Shown: piece by piece, positions 1-11,175 of the stretch | Position numbering within the stretch: position 1 is the first letter of the stretch | Layout: every line of letters begins with the position of its first letter | NCBI RefSeq assembly: GCF_024586455.1 | Contig: NC_065919.1 | Coordinates: 21,136,017 to 21,200,016 of the forward strand | DNA: 64,000 nucleotides | Reading direction: 5' to 3' | From: Bactrocera neohumeralis | Taxonomy: Eukaryota > Arthropoda > Insecta > Diptera > Tephritidae | Program-made: the position numbers and the translations under genes | The notes under the pieces: generated by a model | What the model saw: the letters and a program-made list of their open reading frames with translations, nothing else | What the model was told of the DNA's origin: nothing | The model's database searches: none

Positions 1-333
1 GTTTGTTGATTATATATTCAATTTATCATTATTAGCATTTTATTTATTATTATTTCTTTATTACATGTGTTTTCAAACACGTTTAGAGATCATATTTTTT
101 ATATCTACGCATAAAATAAGTAACTGACTTACTTAAAGATAACTGACTTTACTGGCGTCAAAGTTTTTTAGAAAAAGTGAAATATGTTTCTCCATAAATG
201 AATAAAATTGTGGCTGTTCGTTTAGCGTTTCCACTTAAACTCCATCATAAACACCGTTGCAGAGATATTTTTCTCTAAATGAGAATGAGAAAGATATAAA
301 TATTGGATATAAATAAAAATGACAAGAAGAAAC
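1..333. other. AT-rich intergenic or intronic sequence
   Basis: No coding potential, RNA gene or recognisable element is visible. It consists of short AT-rich words up to the edge of a dispersed repeat. Confidence 0.5.
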
Positions 334-880
334 GTTAACTTTGGCTATATCCTAGCTAAAATACCCTTCTCAGCTGCATTTCTTAAAACAAAAAGTGTAG
401 AAAAATAACTTGTGTACTCTTGTGATCAGTATGCAAGCAAGCTATATGTTACAATGGTCCGATATGTTCTGTGAAAATAGCATTGCTTTTGTAAATACTT
501 TTAATTCGTGCCAAATTTTGCGAAGATATCTCATTGAATAAAAAAGTTTTCCATACAAGCACTTGATTGCAATTGTTGAGTTTGTATGACAGCTATAAGC
601 TATAGTGACCCGATCTCAACAATTCCTTCAGAGATTGTAGTAATTTCTAGATTAAAATCCAAACTAAATTTCGTGAAGATATTTCGTCAAAAGAAAAAAT
701 TATTCATATAAGCATTCGATTCCGATCGTTATGTTTAAATGACAACTACAAATATGCTATAGTAGTCCGATATAAGCGCTTCCGATAATTCAGCAGTTTT
801 TTGGAGAGAAAAGAGTTTGTGCAAAATTTCATATCGATATCCCAATAACTGAGGGATTAGTTCACGTACATACAGAGAGG
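334..880 (-). repeat. Dispersed repeat family A, diverged copy
   Basis: Read on the minus strand this matches the better preserved copy at 50197-50707: the 3' end with an AAGGGTATTTTAGCT-like word followed by AAAGTTAACG, the phrases for 'aaatttcgtgaagatat' and 'catacaagcacttgatt', and repeated talk of a short tract around 'gacagctataagctatag'. The family has no ORF and recurs at 5018-5520, 42560-42636 and 45003-45062. Its transposition mechanism is not evident; it resembles the short non-coding repeats common in dipteran introns. Confidence 0.7.
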
Positions 881-1240
881 CGAACAAAGCTAAGCTAAAT
901 ATATAGATAAGGTTAAAGATGAGGAAATATACATTTATGAGGATGAACATATGAATATCAATTGAAGATGAGGTGAAAGTTATAAATATCGAGGAAGGAA
1001 AAGAAAGATGAGATATAAGTATAAAAGAAACTCACCATTTCTCAACTAAACAAATGTAAGCTAAAAACATTTAATATTCTCGGAACCAACTCACAACATT
1101 CAAAAGCATCAAACGTGTGCTCAGCACTTGAATTACTTGCCAAAATCAAGATTTGATAAATTGACTAAATTAAAGTATGGTATTCCAATTTTTTTGTGTT
1201 AGTAAAGTGTCTTTTGGGTCAGTTGGGGAGTGCATATACA
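881..1240. other. Unique AT-rich sequence
   Basis: Nothing recognisable. It contains no sustained reading frame and no match to other repeats in the window. Confidence 0.4.
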
Positions 1241-2050
1241 AGGTCTGTCGCAAAAGAAACAGGACTGTTAAAAAAAAAAACAAAAAAATAATATTTTTCA
1301 TATTTTTTTATTTAAAGTAGTTTCCTTGTGCTTCGATACAGCGCTTAGCTCGGTCAATTAGCATTTCAAATGAGTGTTTAAGGTCATTTTTCGGAATGCT
1401 CTTGTGAATATCGGTCGTCGCCTTTTGGACAGCTGAAATGTCCAGAAACCAGTGTCATTTCATGGGCAAATGAAGTTTTCCAAATAGGTAAAAATCACAG
1501 GGTGCCAGATCAGGTGAGTAGAGTGAGTGATTAATGGTTAATATGGAGTTTTTTGTCAAAAAATTTAGTGACAAGCGTCGACAGATGACACGGCACATTA
1601 TCGTGCAACAGGCGCCAGGACCCTGCCTCACGGTATTGTGGTCGAGCACGACGAATGCGTGACAAAAGACGCTTCATAACACCAAGGTAAAGCACAGCAT
1701 TAATCGTTTGGCCAGGTGGGACGAGCTCTCGGTGTAAAATATCCTCGGAATCGTTAAAACAAATCAGCATTGTCTTTATTTTTGACTTCTGAAGACGACC
1801 GACTTCTGATCGTCACAGAGGTCCTCACGACCTTTTTGGAATCGCTTAAACCACTCATGCTTACTACGGGATAGGCACTGATCACCATAAACTTTTTTCA
1901 TCATTTGAAATGTTTCAGTATACGTTTTCCCAAGCTTAAAACAAAATTTAATATTTGCTCTTTGTTCAAAATGCTTTTTACGACCGATGACCAAAAGCTG
2001 CTGTCACATTTTGATCGATAACATCGATTGTAGTTATCTAATTGTCTTAA
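1241..2050 (-). mobile_element. Mariner (DD34D) element, internally deleted pseudogene
   Basis: On the minus strand a helix-turn-helix N-terminus (1994 to about 1800; FKLGKTYTETFQMMKKVYGD, then SKHEWFKRFQKGRED) runs almost directly into the catalytic half (KTMLICFND, PPGQTINAVLYLGVMKRL, then LLHDNVPCH with the second Asp). A frameshift follows and the last segment carries YSPDLAPCDFYLF with the third Asp; the tail RCIEAQGNYFK ends near 1312. The block between the second HTH helix and the first catalytic Asp (about 100 residues in intact mariners) is missing, and at least two frame changes occur, so it cannot encode transposase. An AAACAGGACTGTT word near 1258 lies at the distal end, but terminal repeats were not securely matched. 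Confidence 0.85.
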
Positions 2051-2560
2051 AATTTTTACGAAATGTCAATAAAAGATCAAACTTTTTATTTCATATACCC
2101 ACCAAAATAATATAAAATCCCGTGGTATTTCTATAAAATTTTAAAGCGAGTAGGTAAAGAAAATTATGTTGATATAAGCTCGCATATTTCCTGGTAAATT
2201 CTTAAAAATTAAATTTTCTGAAAATATTATTATAAAAGTAGCGATTTGGCCGTTAGACATCGCTTTATACATATAATTTGGTAGCCGACTGTTACGTTTT
2301 TCAATGCTTTGGGGCGGGTTCATCGCATGCAGTTCACCCGGATGACTATCGATTGGATTTCGGAGTCAAATTATGTAGCCAAGTTTCAGCCATTGTCATA
2401 TGTCGACACAAAAAATCGTTTTTATTACACTTCTATATCTCAAAAGACCGCTCTGATTTATTAACTCTTCTTTGGTCTTGGTCAAAAGTGAACTCGTACG
2501 GCATCCACTTTACGCCGAGCTATTTCATAACCAAAAATTCTTGAATTATATGATGTACGC
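2051..2560. other. Unassigned sequence between two transposon remnants
   Basis: This may include the decayed 3' part of the adjacent minus-strand non-LTR element, but no cysteine motif or poly(A)-like tail could be recognised. The 88-codon + frame here has no recognisable features. Confidence 0.35.
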
Positions 2561-2561
2561 A

Positions 2562-3375
2562 TTACATTACATACAGTTGATATCTTTAGAGCGTCTGCTT
2601 TTAAAGCACCCATGTCTACTAAGTTTTAGTGGTAGATGGAAATGCAGGTCCTCATGTCGTCTGTCTATCCACCAGTGAATATCCGGTCTGTTGGTCCAGC
2701 ATCCTTTAGATAAGGACTGCCACCGCTGCTGCCACATTTTGGTGCTATTTTTCCTCTTTAAAGTCTTTGCCAATTAGTGCTGATAGCCGATATGTTCATC
2801 TCCCGCATGAGTTCAACTCCCTGGATGTCGATTGGCGGCATACTGGCTAATACTGCGGCAGCGTCTGTTGATATAGTCCGAAAAGCACTTTTTACTCGAA
2901 TTGCAGGAAGCCTATGCAGTGCAATTATTTGTTTAGCATTTGCTTTTATATCCATTGCCTGTATCCATATTGGTGCTGCATACAATATTACGGAACTCAT
3001 TGTTTTTGCTATCAAAAATCATCTATTGGTCATCATTCTCGATAGAGCATTACACATTTTGTTTGCTTTACTGGAGTATACGCCAGGTGTTCCTTAAATT
3101 TTATTTTGTAATCCAATATTACTCGCAGATACTTCAGATGCGGCTGTGAGCTCTATTCGTTCTTCCACCTTCCTGGTGCTTATGAGTAAAACCAAAAAGA
3201 GAACCATTGGCGTAGACAAAATAGGCACTCATTGCATTTATTCGTCCTCATATGCTATTAATTTCACATCTGTTGGTTGCTGTCTTCTAAGCACCCCGTC
3301 AAACAAAAGGTTCCATAATAGTCGGCCTAACACTGCTCCTTGGGGTACTTTACTCGAGACAAAGGAGCTCTTGAT
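2562..3375 (-). mobile_element. Non-LTR retrotransposon, reverse transcriptase and C-terminal part (jockey/R1-like)
   Basis: Minus-strand pieces lie in the order of a non-LTR pol: a palm segment at 3360-3238 (KVPQGAVLGRLLWN, then LIAYEDE where active copies have xADD); a thumb segment at about 3015-2758 (VILYAAPIWIQAM, RVKSAFRTISTDAAAVLASM, PPIDIQG); and a C-terminal segment at 2773-2567 (WQQRWQSLSKGCWT, RHGCFKS). Frames change between the pieces and the catalytic Asp pair is altered, so this is a dead fragment. The PPIDI and WxxRW signature is shared with the fragment at 52440-53070, which probably belongs to the same family. Confidence 0.85.
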
Positions 3376-3384
3376 GCCTTCGTC

Positions 3385-3525
3385 CGTATCAAAAAAATTA
3401 GCCTCTTTTGGGCGTCCACTATGTTCAGCGTCTTCGGTGCTCATTGCTCCATATCTAAACCGTACGCATACCAATCCTTGATGGTTGATTTTTATGGAAC
3501 GGTGCCCGGAAACTCGTGATCAATT
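3385..3525 (-). mobile_element. Mariner HTH fragment
   Basis: The minus strand reads KSTIKDWYA in one frame and FRYGAMSTEDAEHSGRPKEA in another, the second DNA-binding helix and the GRPK hook region of a mariner transposase. Only about 140 bp remain. It is joined in frame to the reverse transcriptase palm on its left, giving a chimeric 78-codon open frame (3474-3238). Confidence 0.75.
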
Positions 3526-3815
3526 CTTTTGATATTATGATATCTTCAAAAGCAGAGAGTTAATCAAGCAGACGGAAGATATCTTATGATAACGTGAAAC
3601 CTCGATTTGATGTATTTTAACTGCGCTAAGAGAAGCAGCATAGTTTTATACGCTATAAGAAAACCACCATTGTTGTAGGACTCCTTTTGGTTGGTAGTCT
3701 CAAACCCTTGAGAATTTGGATTTAGTATAATATTGGCATATGACACTGATTTTCTTTCACATAACAACTAAAATCATAACAAAATTTATGTACAAAATAT
3801 ATCCAATCATTACAG
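3526..3815. other. Intron or upstream sequence ending in a splice acceptor
   Basis: AT-rich sequence ending in ATCCAATCATTACAG (AG at 3814-3815), a plausible 3' splice site for the exon that follows. The pyrimidine tract is weak, so a promoter-proximal exon with an unspliced 5' end is also possible. Confidence 0.35.
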
Positions 3816-3916
3816 GCACCCAAACAGCAACAAAAGTGACGCGTTCAACCAATCACAAAAACGCTGATTAATTCAAATAGAAGATAGACAAGCGCAAACT
3901 ACGAACAGCAACAAAA
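3816..3916 (+). other. Probable 5' untranslated part of the coding exon
   Basis: A CAA-rich leader with no upstream ATG directly before the start codon. ATG at 3917 sits in ACAAAAATG, close to the fly translation-start preference (A/C-rich with A at -3). Confidence 0.45.
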
Positions 3917-4374
3917 ATGTACGCCGATAAACATTTAGAGAAGCCCACAGCGTTGAGCGCAGGCACGCCCACGGCGATGTTGCCCACGCCCATTGCGGAG
4001 ATGCATGCGCATGCGCACACACATGCGCTGGCGCATCCACATCTGCACACGTTGCACGCGCAACACATGCAACATATGCAAATGCAACAGCACCTGCAGC
4101 AGCAACAACAACAACAGCAGCCACAAACGCATGTTAGTCAGCAACATGTTGCGCAACATTTAGTGCAACATCCGCATCAGCAGTCGCAGTCAACGCTGGC
4201 CGTGCTGCAGCAGCAGCAACAACAACAACAACAACATCATCAGCAGCAACATCCCCACCAGCAACAACAACAACAGCATGCGCATCAACAGCATGTTAAC
4301 ATACAGCAGCAACAACAGCAGCAGCAGCAACAAACGCAAGCGCAACAACAACAACAATCGGCAATGTTTACCAG
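3917..4374 (+). CDS. First coding exon of a polyglutamine/histidine-rich protein, gene not identified
   Basis: The exon opens at an ATG in good fly context and encodes 152 complete codons plus two bases before a consensus donor, CCAG|GTGAGT. Residues 1-28 are an ordinary start (MYADKHLEK, then Thr/Pro/Ala); residues 29-52 are a His/Ala alternation; five Gln runs follow at about 61-68, 98-106, 115-120, 130-139 and 143-147, separated by His-rich spacers. The codons mix CAG and CAA, and there are no stops in 457 bases of a GC-richer block, unlike the surroundings. Such low-complexity N-termini are common in fly transcription factors and RNA-binding proteins and usually act as disordered interaction segments; that role is inference. 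No folded domain lies in this exon, so I cannot name the gene. The frame would stop at the TGA inside the donor if unspliced, which makes splicing the likelier reading. Confidence 0.75.
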
Positions 4375-4380
4375 GTGAGT
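4375..4380 (+). other. Splice donor GTGAGT
   Basis: GTGAGT directly after CCAG is a strong U1-type 5' splice site. It breaks the codon after two bases (phase 2). Everything to the right of it is read here as intron. Confidence 0.7.
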
Positions 4381-5017
4381 GTTAAACTTCACTTGCATTG
4401 TTGTTGCTTTACAAGTCGCGTTTCAGCGACTTATTCAATTAGTAATCAACGCCTGCCGTTTCTTGTGGCAAAAATCACGCATTTCACATTTTGTTTTTGT
4501 TATTTTTGTTAATAATAAATTGACCAAAAATCCATTAAGCTAATTTAAATAGCCAAACAAAGTCGGACGCCGCAAATTTATTAGGCTTTTTGGCAGATTG
4601 TTGTGGTTTTCTATTATTTACTGGTTATTATTGACATTAATAACAGTAAATGGTTGGCCGCTATGCCGTTAATAGAAGCTAACTGCCGCTCAAATCACGG
4701 TTTGTTGTTATTTTTGGTACGTTTTTCTTCTTTTTATGGTTATGACTAGGCCTATAAAATACTATTTTGGTATAAAGTGTAAAAAAATTTGCTATAAATC
4801 ACCATTGACTCTAACCACAAAGAATTAATCATTCACAGTAGTCATATGCTAATATATTTTTGACGTCATTTGAGTTTACGCAAGTTAACTTGGTGACGTC
4901 TACATAACTGCTGAATATTTGGCCTTTCAGATTTGTTGGCTTTTCATTTTTAAAATTTCTGCAGGAACGAGAAGTGCCTGTTGATGCGTTAAAAATACAT
5001 ATAATAATAATAAAAAG
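4381..5017. other. Start of the presumed giant intron, unique sequence
   Basis: Non-repetitive, with poly-T and AT-rich words. No exon or element was recognised. It contains the two CRE-like sites listed separately. Confidence 0.45.
4861..4900. promoter_or_regulatory. Pair of CRE-like sites
   Basis: A perfect palindrome TGACGTCA at 4861-4868 is followed at 4894-4900 by TGACGTC. Full CRE palindromes are bound by CREB/ATF-type bZIP factors. Two sites within 40 bp, about 490 bp past the exon donor, could be an intronic regulatory element, but there is no supporting evidence beyond the motif. Confidence 0.3.
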
Positions 5018-5520
5018 CTAGCAAAAATGTTAACGTTAGCTGCATAATAGCTATAATACCCTTTACAGGTGCATTTCTTACAGCATGAGAGAGTATAAAA
5101 TCGTCTATATCACCAGTTTGAACGGTCAGTGTGTATGGCAGCTATATGCTATACTTACTTGATTTACATAATTTCTTCGAAGACTATACCATTGCCCTAG
5201 AAAATAATCAGGGTCAAATTTCATGAAGGCATCTCGACAAATAAAAACAATTTTTCATATAAGGATATCAATAATATAAGTCAGATTATGATTTTGTTAT
5301 CTTATTTGCTTATTATTTTTTTAAAATAGAGTGCAAATAAAATATATTAAAAAAAAAAAAACAAAAAAATATAAGGACTTGAATTGGAACTTAAATTAAT
5401 CTGATCTTGGCCTTTCCGTTAAATAAGTAGCTTCTTAAGTATAAAGTGATGCGTGCAAAATTTCACACCGATATCTCAAAAAGTAAAGGACTAATTCTCG
5501 TATAGGGTCACCCAGGTTTT
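5018..5520 (-). repeat. Dispersed repeat family A, diverged copy
   Basis: Begins with TGTTAACGTTAGCTGC and an inverted AAGGGTATTATAGCT-like word, then shows the family phrases for 'ggcagctatatgctata', 'aaatttcatgaaggcat' and 'atttcacaccgatatctc'. Interrupted by an A-rich insertion near 5330-5390. Same orientation as the copy at 334-880. Confidence 0.65.
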
Positions 5521-5680
5521 CTTCTGGATCTTGCAAATTTCGTGGCAAATATTATGCACCCTTTTAAAGGTATAGAAAATGAATAAAAAAATACCAACAA
5601 ATAAATAAATAATTGTAAGCCGTGGCGCAGAAAATCATATTATTTAATAGTGACTGTGAATACTGAATTTAATTAAATTA
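5521..5680. other. Short unassigned spacer
   Basis: No recognisable content between repeat family A and the retrotransposon fragment. Confidence 0.3.
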
Positions 5681-5689
5681 AGACACCCA

Positions 5690-6640
5690 CTATGAGATCG
5701 AATAGTATTGGTTATGCTGGGGTTGCAAGCCAGCAATCATCAGTTGGTTGTATACCATGGTCGTAAGGCCTATTATCACTCAAAGAGCGGTCGATTGAGC
5801 ATCGAATGCAAGGAAGATATCTCTCTATCGTAGACTATCGAAGCTGCAAAGACTCGCCTGCGTCTGCGCCTCAGGAGCAATGCGCACTTGCCCAACTGCA
5901 GCAATTGAAATCATGCTGGAACTCACACCGCTGCATCTAGTCATCAAACAGGTAGCGAAAAATACCATGCTGCTAATGGCAGCAGAGGGTTTCGGCAAAG
6001 GGAAGATAATGTCGCCTCAACAAATGAAGGCTCTAGAGGCCACTGGCCCTACTTCCAAGGGACGACGTTACAAAGAAGAGTAAATTTTCAAAGAATTTTA
6101 GAGTTACTCTCAGCAGTAAGGCGAAGTGAAATGACTCCACGCTTGACATACTGTTGAGGAGCAGCACTAAATGATGGCTTGAAAACACCAGAAGGCATTT
6201 GAGCAGGCATTGCGGGACCGCATGCCAAGCTATCCATACCAATAGTATGTTTCCTGAGTACTTTTCAAGCAGAAGTCTTTGCTATAAGTCAGCGTGCAGG
6301 AATTAATCTTCGACGCAACTATTGCAGCGATTTGTCAAGCGGCACTAAAAGCGGTCTCAGCTTATGAAGTCAAATCGCTATTAGTGGAGGAGTGTATAGG
6401 AAGGCTGAACCACTCACCAGTTTGAAATCGAGTACCCCTGATCTGGGTGCCGGGGCATAAAGGGCGATAGCCGGCAATGAGCTGACTAGCGAAGTAGCCC
6501 TCTCTCCGTCAGCCTTGGGGATGACGAAACCAGAATCATGCATATGAAACAGAACACCTGATTGTAGATTACGCAGCAATTTGTAGAAACAGGCTCAAGG
6601 CCCTTTTCTTCCAAGTAAGCCACGGAACTTCATAAACTAA
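5690..6640 (+). mobile_element. Non-LTR retrotransposon, RT thumb plus RNase H region (jockey/R1-like)
   Basis: The + strand reads WLYTMVVRPIITQ, then KLQRLACVCASGAMRTCPTA and AAIEIMLELTPLHLVIKQ, the C-terminal RT region of arthropod non-LTR elements. RNase H follows: DGLKTPEGI near 6170, FQAEVFAI near 6263, SAYEVKSLLVEECIGRL near 6357 and PLIWVPGHKG near 6435. Frames change several times and stops occur, so it is a pseudogene; only the thumb part (5880-6083) is continuously open. Both ends are truncated. Confidence 0.85.
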
Positions 6641-6729
6641 AAGCAATAAATACGCTATTAAACTAAAACCTTATTTATATATATCTGTATATTACAAACT
6701 TTAAGATTACATACAACTTTTCATCAGGC

Positions 6730-7130
6730 TGTCAGCTTATACTATATTAAAAAAATACTGATTATACTGCGAATTATTTTTTCAAAAAGTGTAAAAATAT
6801 AAGTTTTTTAGGAATTTTGATTTTTTTTATATTATAGAAAAACAATTTTTTTTTATAGGAAAATAATATTTTTTATTTTATATCATATTTTTTATTTTAT
6901 TATTTTTCTATAAAATAAGTTATTTTTAATTTCATTATTTTTTTATAAAAAAAAAATATTTTTCTATAACAAAGATAAAAAAATATATTATTATATGTAT
7001 ATCTTTTTTTATTTTTTTTTAATATTATTTATCTATAAAAAAATTTAATTTTCTATAACAAAATCAAAATTCTAAAATAAAAAATATTATTTTTCTATTT
7101 TTTTATTTTACTTAATTTTTTTTGTAGCGT
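6730..7130. repeat. AT-only low-complexity block with recurring TTTTCTATAAAA words
   Basis: Almost pure A/T. Variants of TTTTTCTATAA or its complement TTATAGAAAAA recur about every 40-60 bp (for example near 6828, 6852, 6908, 6963, 7030 and 7049). It can form many weak hairpins. It probably arose from slippage and local duplication. Confidence 0.6.
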
Positions 7131-7590
7131 GTTTATTTGTTTCTTATTTTTTCGATGCCAATGCCAGCCACTCAATGAGAACACTTTTATTTAATTAACT
7201 TTCAAAAACCATTGTGGCTCACCCACGTAGCGCCAAATGAATAAAATCAGTTTACATGCGCATTAGTGGGAAGTTTAGAGAACGTTAATTAACGATTCTT
7301 TAATGATTATATACAATGACCAAGAATATAAATGCGTGTGTACACATACATATGCATGTAGTTAAAGCTTTTTTACTATTTTTTAATAAATGTTATAGTT
7401 TTATTTTAATTTTGTTTTATTTTTATAATTTTTAAACCTGCAGCCACTCACATTTAGTCACTTCAATAATACACACAGATTATTAGTACATATTGCTCTA
7501 GTTTAGCAATGACCGTCTGACAAAAGACTTAAGCAACGAACTTGCGCTTGAACAATGCAAATAATAAATAATTTTATTATAGTTTTTTTA
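7131..7590. other. Unique intronic sequence
   Basis: No gene or repeat recognised. Confidence 0.4.
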
Positions 7591-7662
7591 TACATATATG
7601 TTTATACAAATATATGTATATACATATATATATATGTGTATGTATATGTGCATACAAGTATA
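7591..7662. repeat. TA/TG/CA microsatellite
   Basis: Alternating purine-pyrimidine tract (TATATGTATATACATATATATATATGTG core) typical of fly introns. Confidence 0.7.
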
Positions 7663-9400
7663 TATTGTATTTATGCAGAATTTGCGGCAATCATTGAGCA
7701 CAATCGTAATTAAATGCAAGCAAGCCTTGTTTTACTGCAAGGTCATGTTGACAAAATGTTATATATAGTATGAAAAATAAGTTGAAAATAAAAATCGAGA
7801 TACTTGCTTTATTCAATTTTATTGAAAGTCTTAATTTTTTAACATTTTTATTTTAATTAATTTCCCAATAAGTACTTCAGAATTTTCTAACATACGTGTC
7901 ATCTTATAAAATTAAAAATTTTTGTTTTAAAATTAATAGAGAATAAATATTTTTTTGGTTTCTTTCTGGCGTTTTTTTAGCAGTTATGTTTATGCTGCCA
8001 GACTATTAAATTTTTAGTTCTGGAATCGCAAAACTTTTTACCCAGCTCGACGAGTTTAAAGCCAGTTTTTTAAATCAGCTATGGAAGTTTGCATGGCAGT
8101 TGCAGCTCAGCTGTGATTAGCCAACACCTATCAACATCAAAAAATCATAAAATAAAACTAATAAAATAAAAAATTTAAAAACACATAGAAATAAAACCTC
8201 CGGCTAAGCAAACAAACCAGCTGCTTGGCACTTTTAATTGTGGCGCTCACATCTGCACGCCTTGAAATTGCAATATGTTTTCTTTTTGTAACTGACTTCA
8301 TTTGTCATTGCCGATTTTGTTACTTGCTACTTTTGTTTTCTATGCAATTTTATTTCGCTTTTTGCTTTTTACTTAACGCTAATCTCCGTTTTTTGTTGCC
8401 AAGCAAACTCATTTGTTTATTTGTTTCAAGAAGATCTAGATAAATTTTACAAGAACTACGCTGCCACACAAAATTAAAGCACAGTAATGGCAAATACAAC
8501 GAAGAAAAACACGAAATCAAGAAGAAAAAAGTACAAAAAGAAAAGAAAAAGTACAAAAAGAAAATGCCAATAAGAGAAACACAATCAGATATTGACTCAA
8601 CACAGTTCACATTGGAGTGGCGCACAGTTAGAGTTGTTGTTGCGCTTGGTGCAAATATCGACAGCCAATGTGCCACACATTTGTTGCCGAGCTGTGGCTG
8701 ATGACAGCAAGGCAAAGAACGCTAAAAAGTAATAAAAAAAATTAAATGAAAAAAAAAATATTTAAAATAAATTAAAAAAAAATTTAAAAAATAAAATAAC
8801 AAATAAAATACAAAATAACATTAAAAAACCGAAATTAACTAAAAAGTCACAGCGACATCTTGCCGTGGCACCCACTTTGTTTTTATGCAGCTCATTTGTT
8901 CTCTTTTCACCGCTTATTCTCCTTTTGTTGTGGCATGTCTGCGCCGCTTGGTTATCGCTTCATGTAGCAAACAAAAGACTTAAGCTGGAAACTCCTTTGG
9001 TTTAAATTAGTCTTTATTTTTATTTTTTTTTAATTTATGTGCCAGCGTTTGACCACAGTGTGTGCGCTGCCGCAATGGCAAAGTGTGGCGTTTATGTGAC
9101 AATGACAGTGAGTAGTGGCAATATTATTGTATTTGGTAGCATGCAACAGACAGTTAGCTGTAGTTTGGCCTTGAAATGCTGGATATTTATTTAAATGACA
9201 CTGTAGCATTGTGTAGAGAGTGGTACGTTAGTGGGTCGCAAATTATTTCTTATATATATTTTTTATATTGTTTTAATTGAAAACCGACGAGAAGATTTTT
9301 AACTGAATAGTAGAAACTTAAGAAGAATTTTAAAAACATACTAAGTTTACTATGTTACCCTAAGAATGGATTTTAAGGCAGCCTTCTGTTATAGACAGAT
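7663..9400. other. Unique intronic island
   Basis: Non-repetitive sequence with A-rich stretches (near 8140-8200 and 8730-8830). An open minus-strand frame at 8715-8350 is rich in Phe/Leu/Ser and results from base composition. No exon signals were convincing. Possible regulatory DNA, unproven. Confidence 0.4.
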
Positions 9401-9403
9401 ATC

Positions 9404-9446
9404 CATACATATATATATACATATATACATATATATGTATATATAG
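9404..9446. repeat. TA/CA microsatellite
   Basis: CATATATATATACATATATA-type alternating tract. Confidence 0.7.
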
Positions 9447-9999
9447 GTTCTAAAGACCGAATTCTTTGCCTCAGAAGCTTACTTTTTTGATAACTGACTC
9501 ACTTTAAGACTCTATTGATTCTCTATACTTAATAAGATCATAAAAATTTTATCGATAAATTCCATAGCACAAGCCATAATCTTTGATGACGAAAAGTCAA
9601 AATTTCTTTTTTAACGTTACCAGTCATGAGAATTGATCAGCCAGTAACCTTTCGCTGTTTCCTCTGATTAATATTTTTGTGGCCTACCTACTGTTATGTT
9701 ATAATAGCACTCTTTTTTTGTTTCACTGATGAATCGATGCGTTGCGAATTGGTATACTAATACCATTAACTAATTTAATTTAATTTTGTTTTGCGATAAC
9801 AGTTAGAATTTATTGCCGCAAACTCTAAATACTTTATTTTTTCGATTAATTAGATTCGCTATACGCATATTTATGATAATTTAAAAACAGAAACATATCG
9901 ATAAACAATTAGTTATCGATCAATATAATCGAAAATAATCGATAAATTTTTAATTAATTTTTTTTTTGCATAAAAAAAATTCATGCAATATCACGAAAA

Positions 10000-10508
10000 C
10001 CTTGGTGGTCTAGAACCCTCAAAACCTTTCGCTGTTTTAAAAAAAAGAGCTTTAATTAATATTTTTGTGTTAAAAAATTTTAACAATATTAAAAATGGCA
10101 TCCAAAAAATTATCTTAAGCCCCCAGTCTGAAACATAAAAATCAAATAAATTATGCGCGCTACCTTAACTAAAACGGCTAATTTTGAAATTCAGATTTTG
10201 AAAACATATTTTTGGACCAGTTTTAGATCGAAAAAAATCGAAGTTCTTAAAATTTGATTTCGTTAGTTGATAGATAATATAATCTTATGCATTTTTTTCG
10301 ATTAATTAATTCGCTATCTATGGATAGTGTTTTTTTTTTTCATCAACGGCAAAACAAAGTTAGATAAATGACATACAGTATATTCTTAAAAATGCTAAAA
10401 CGGCTCGGAATCTAATATTTTCAAAATTTTACAGTATATTCTTAAAAACATACTTTCGAACTACAAAAAAAAAAAAAAGATTTTTTGAAAATTCTAGACC
10501 ACCGGGAC
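10000..10508. mobile_element. MITE-like element with TCTAGAA inverted ends
   Basis: Left end GGTGGTCTAGAA at 10004-10015 is the inverse of TTCTAGACCACC at 10492-10503. Just inside the right end there is an A-run followed by a T-run, the same layout as the TTAA-flanked MITE at 16910-17612, and both carry a 'tattcttaaa' word. No coding sequence. Target duplication unclear. Confidence 0.5.
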
Positions 10509-10675
10509 CCCTTGAGTATTGTTGTCAAGTAACACATATGACTGAAAAAGTCTAAGCAAGATAATAATAAGTACGTCTGATTAGCTCTAAATATTTGGAA
10601 TTTTAAATTATCGATTAATATAGTCGATTAATTTTTTCTTTTAAATTTTTTTCAATTAAAAAAAAAAATCAAAAA

Positions 10676-11175
10676 TATGATTCACTTTTCGTTAACACTA
10701 TTGTTTAAAAAATTAAAATATAATTTAAAAATATATCGATAAATTATCGATAAATGTTATCGGAAGACAGCGATAAAAGTAATTTTCTTACTTGCCAATT
10801 ATGTTTTAAGTGAGTTCGAAAAAAATTAGTGAGATGGTTAAATCAGATTAAATTAGATTGGTTAAAATATCAATAACAATAATATTGAACGCTTTTAAGT
10901 TCCACAAGGTCTGTGAGTCTAGATTTCTATGATTCGCTTTTAGTTAACACTATTGTTTATAAAATTAAAATATGCTTTAAAAATATATATCGATAAATTA
11001 TCGACAAAACTTATCGAAAAACGCGATAAAAGTCAATAAAAGTAGTTTTCTGGAATTATGTTTTAAGTGAGTTCGAAAAAAATAAGTAAGATGATTACGG
11101 CTTAATAATCAATAATAATAATATTGAACGCTTTTAAATTCCACAAAGTCTGTGAGTCTTAGATTTCTAAGTTAA
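10676..11175. repeat. Two-copy direct tandem repeat of about 250 bp
   Basis: The second copy (from about 10928) repeats the first in order: a GTTAACACTATTGTTTA word, the TATCGATA-containing stretch, TTATGTTTTAAGTGAGTTCG, AATAATATTGAACGCTTTTA and CTGTGAGTCT. The offset is 252 bp at the left and 239 bp at the right because of small indels. It duplicates three of the six TATCGATA sites' context. Confidence 0.85.

Noticed and set aside
3873..4159. Antisense frames opposite the polyglutamine exon
   Set aside because: Shadows of CAG/CAA codons; the + strand has better start context and a consensus splice donor.
8350..8715. 121-codon minus-strand frame
   Set aside because: Phe/Leu/Ser-rich from poly-pyrimidine sequence; no motif.
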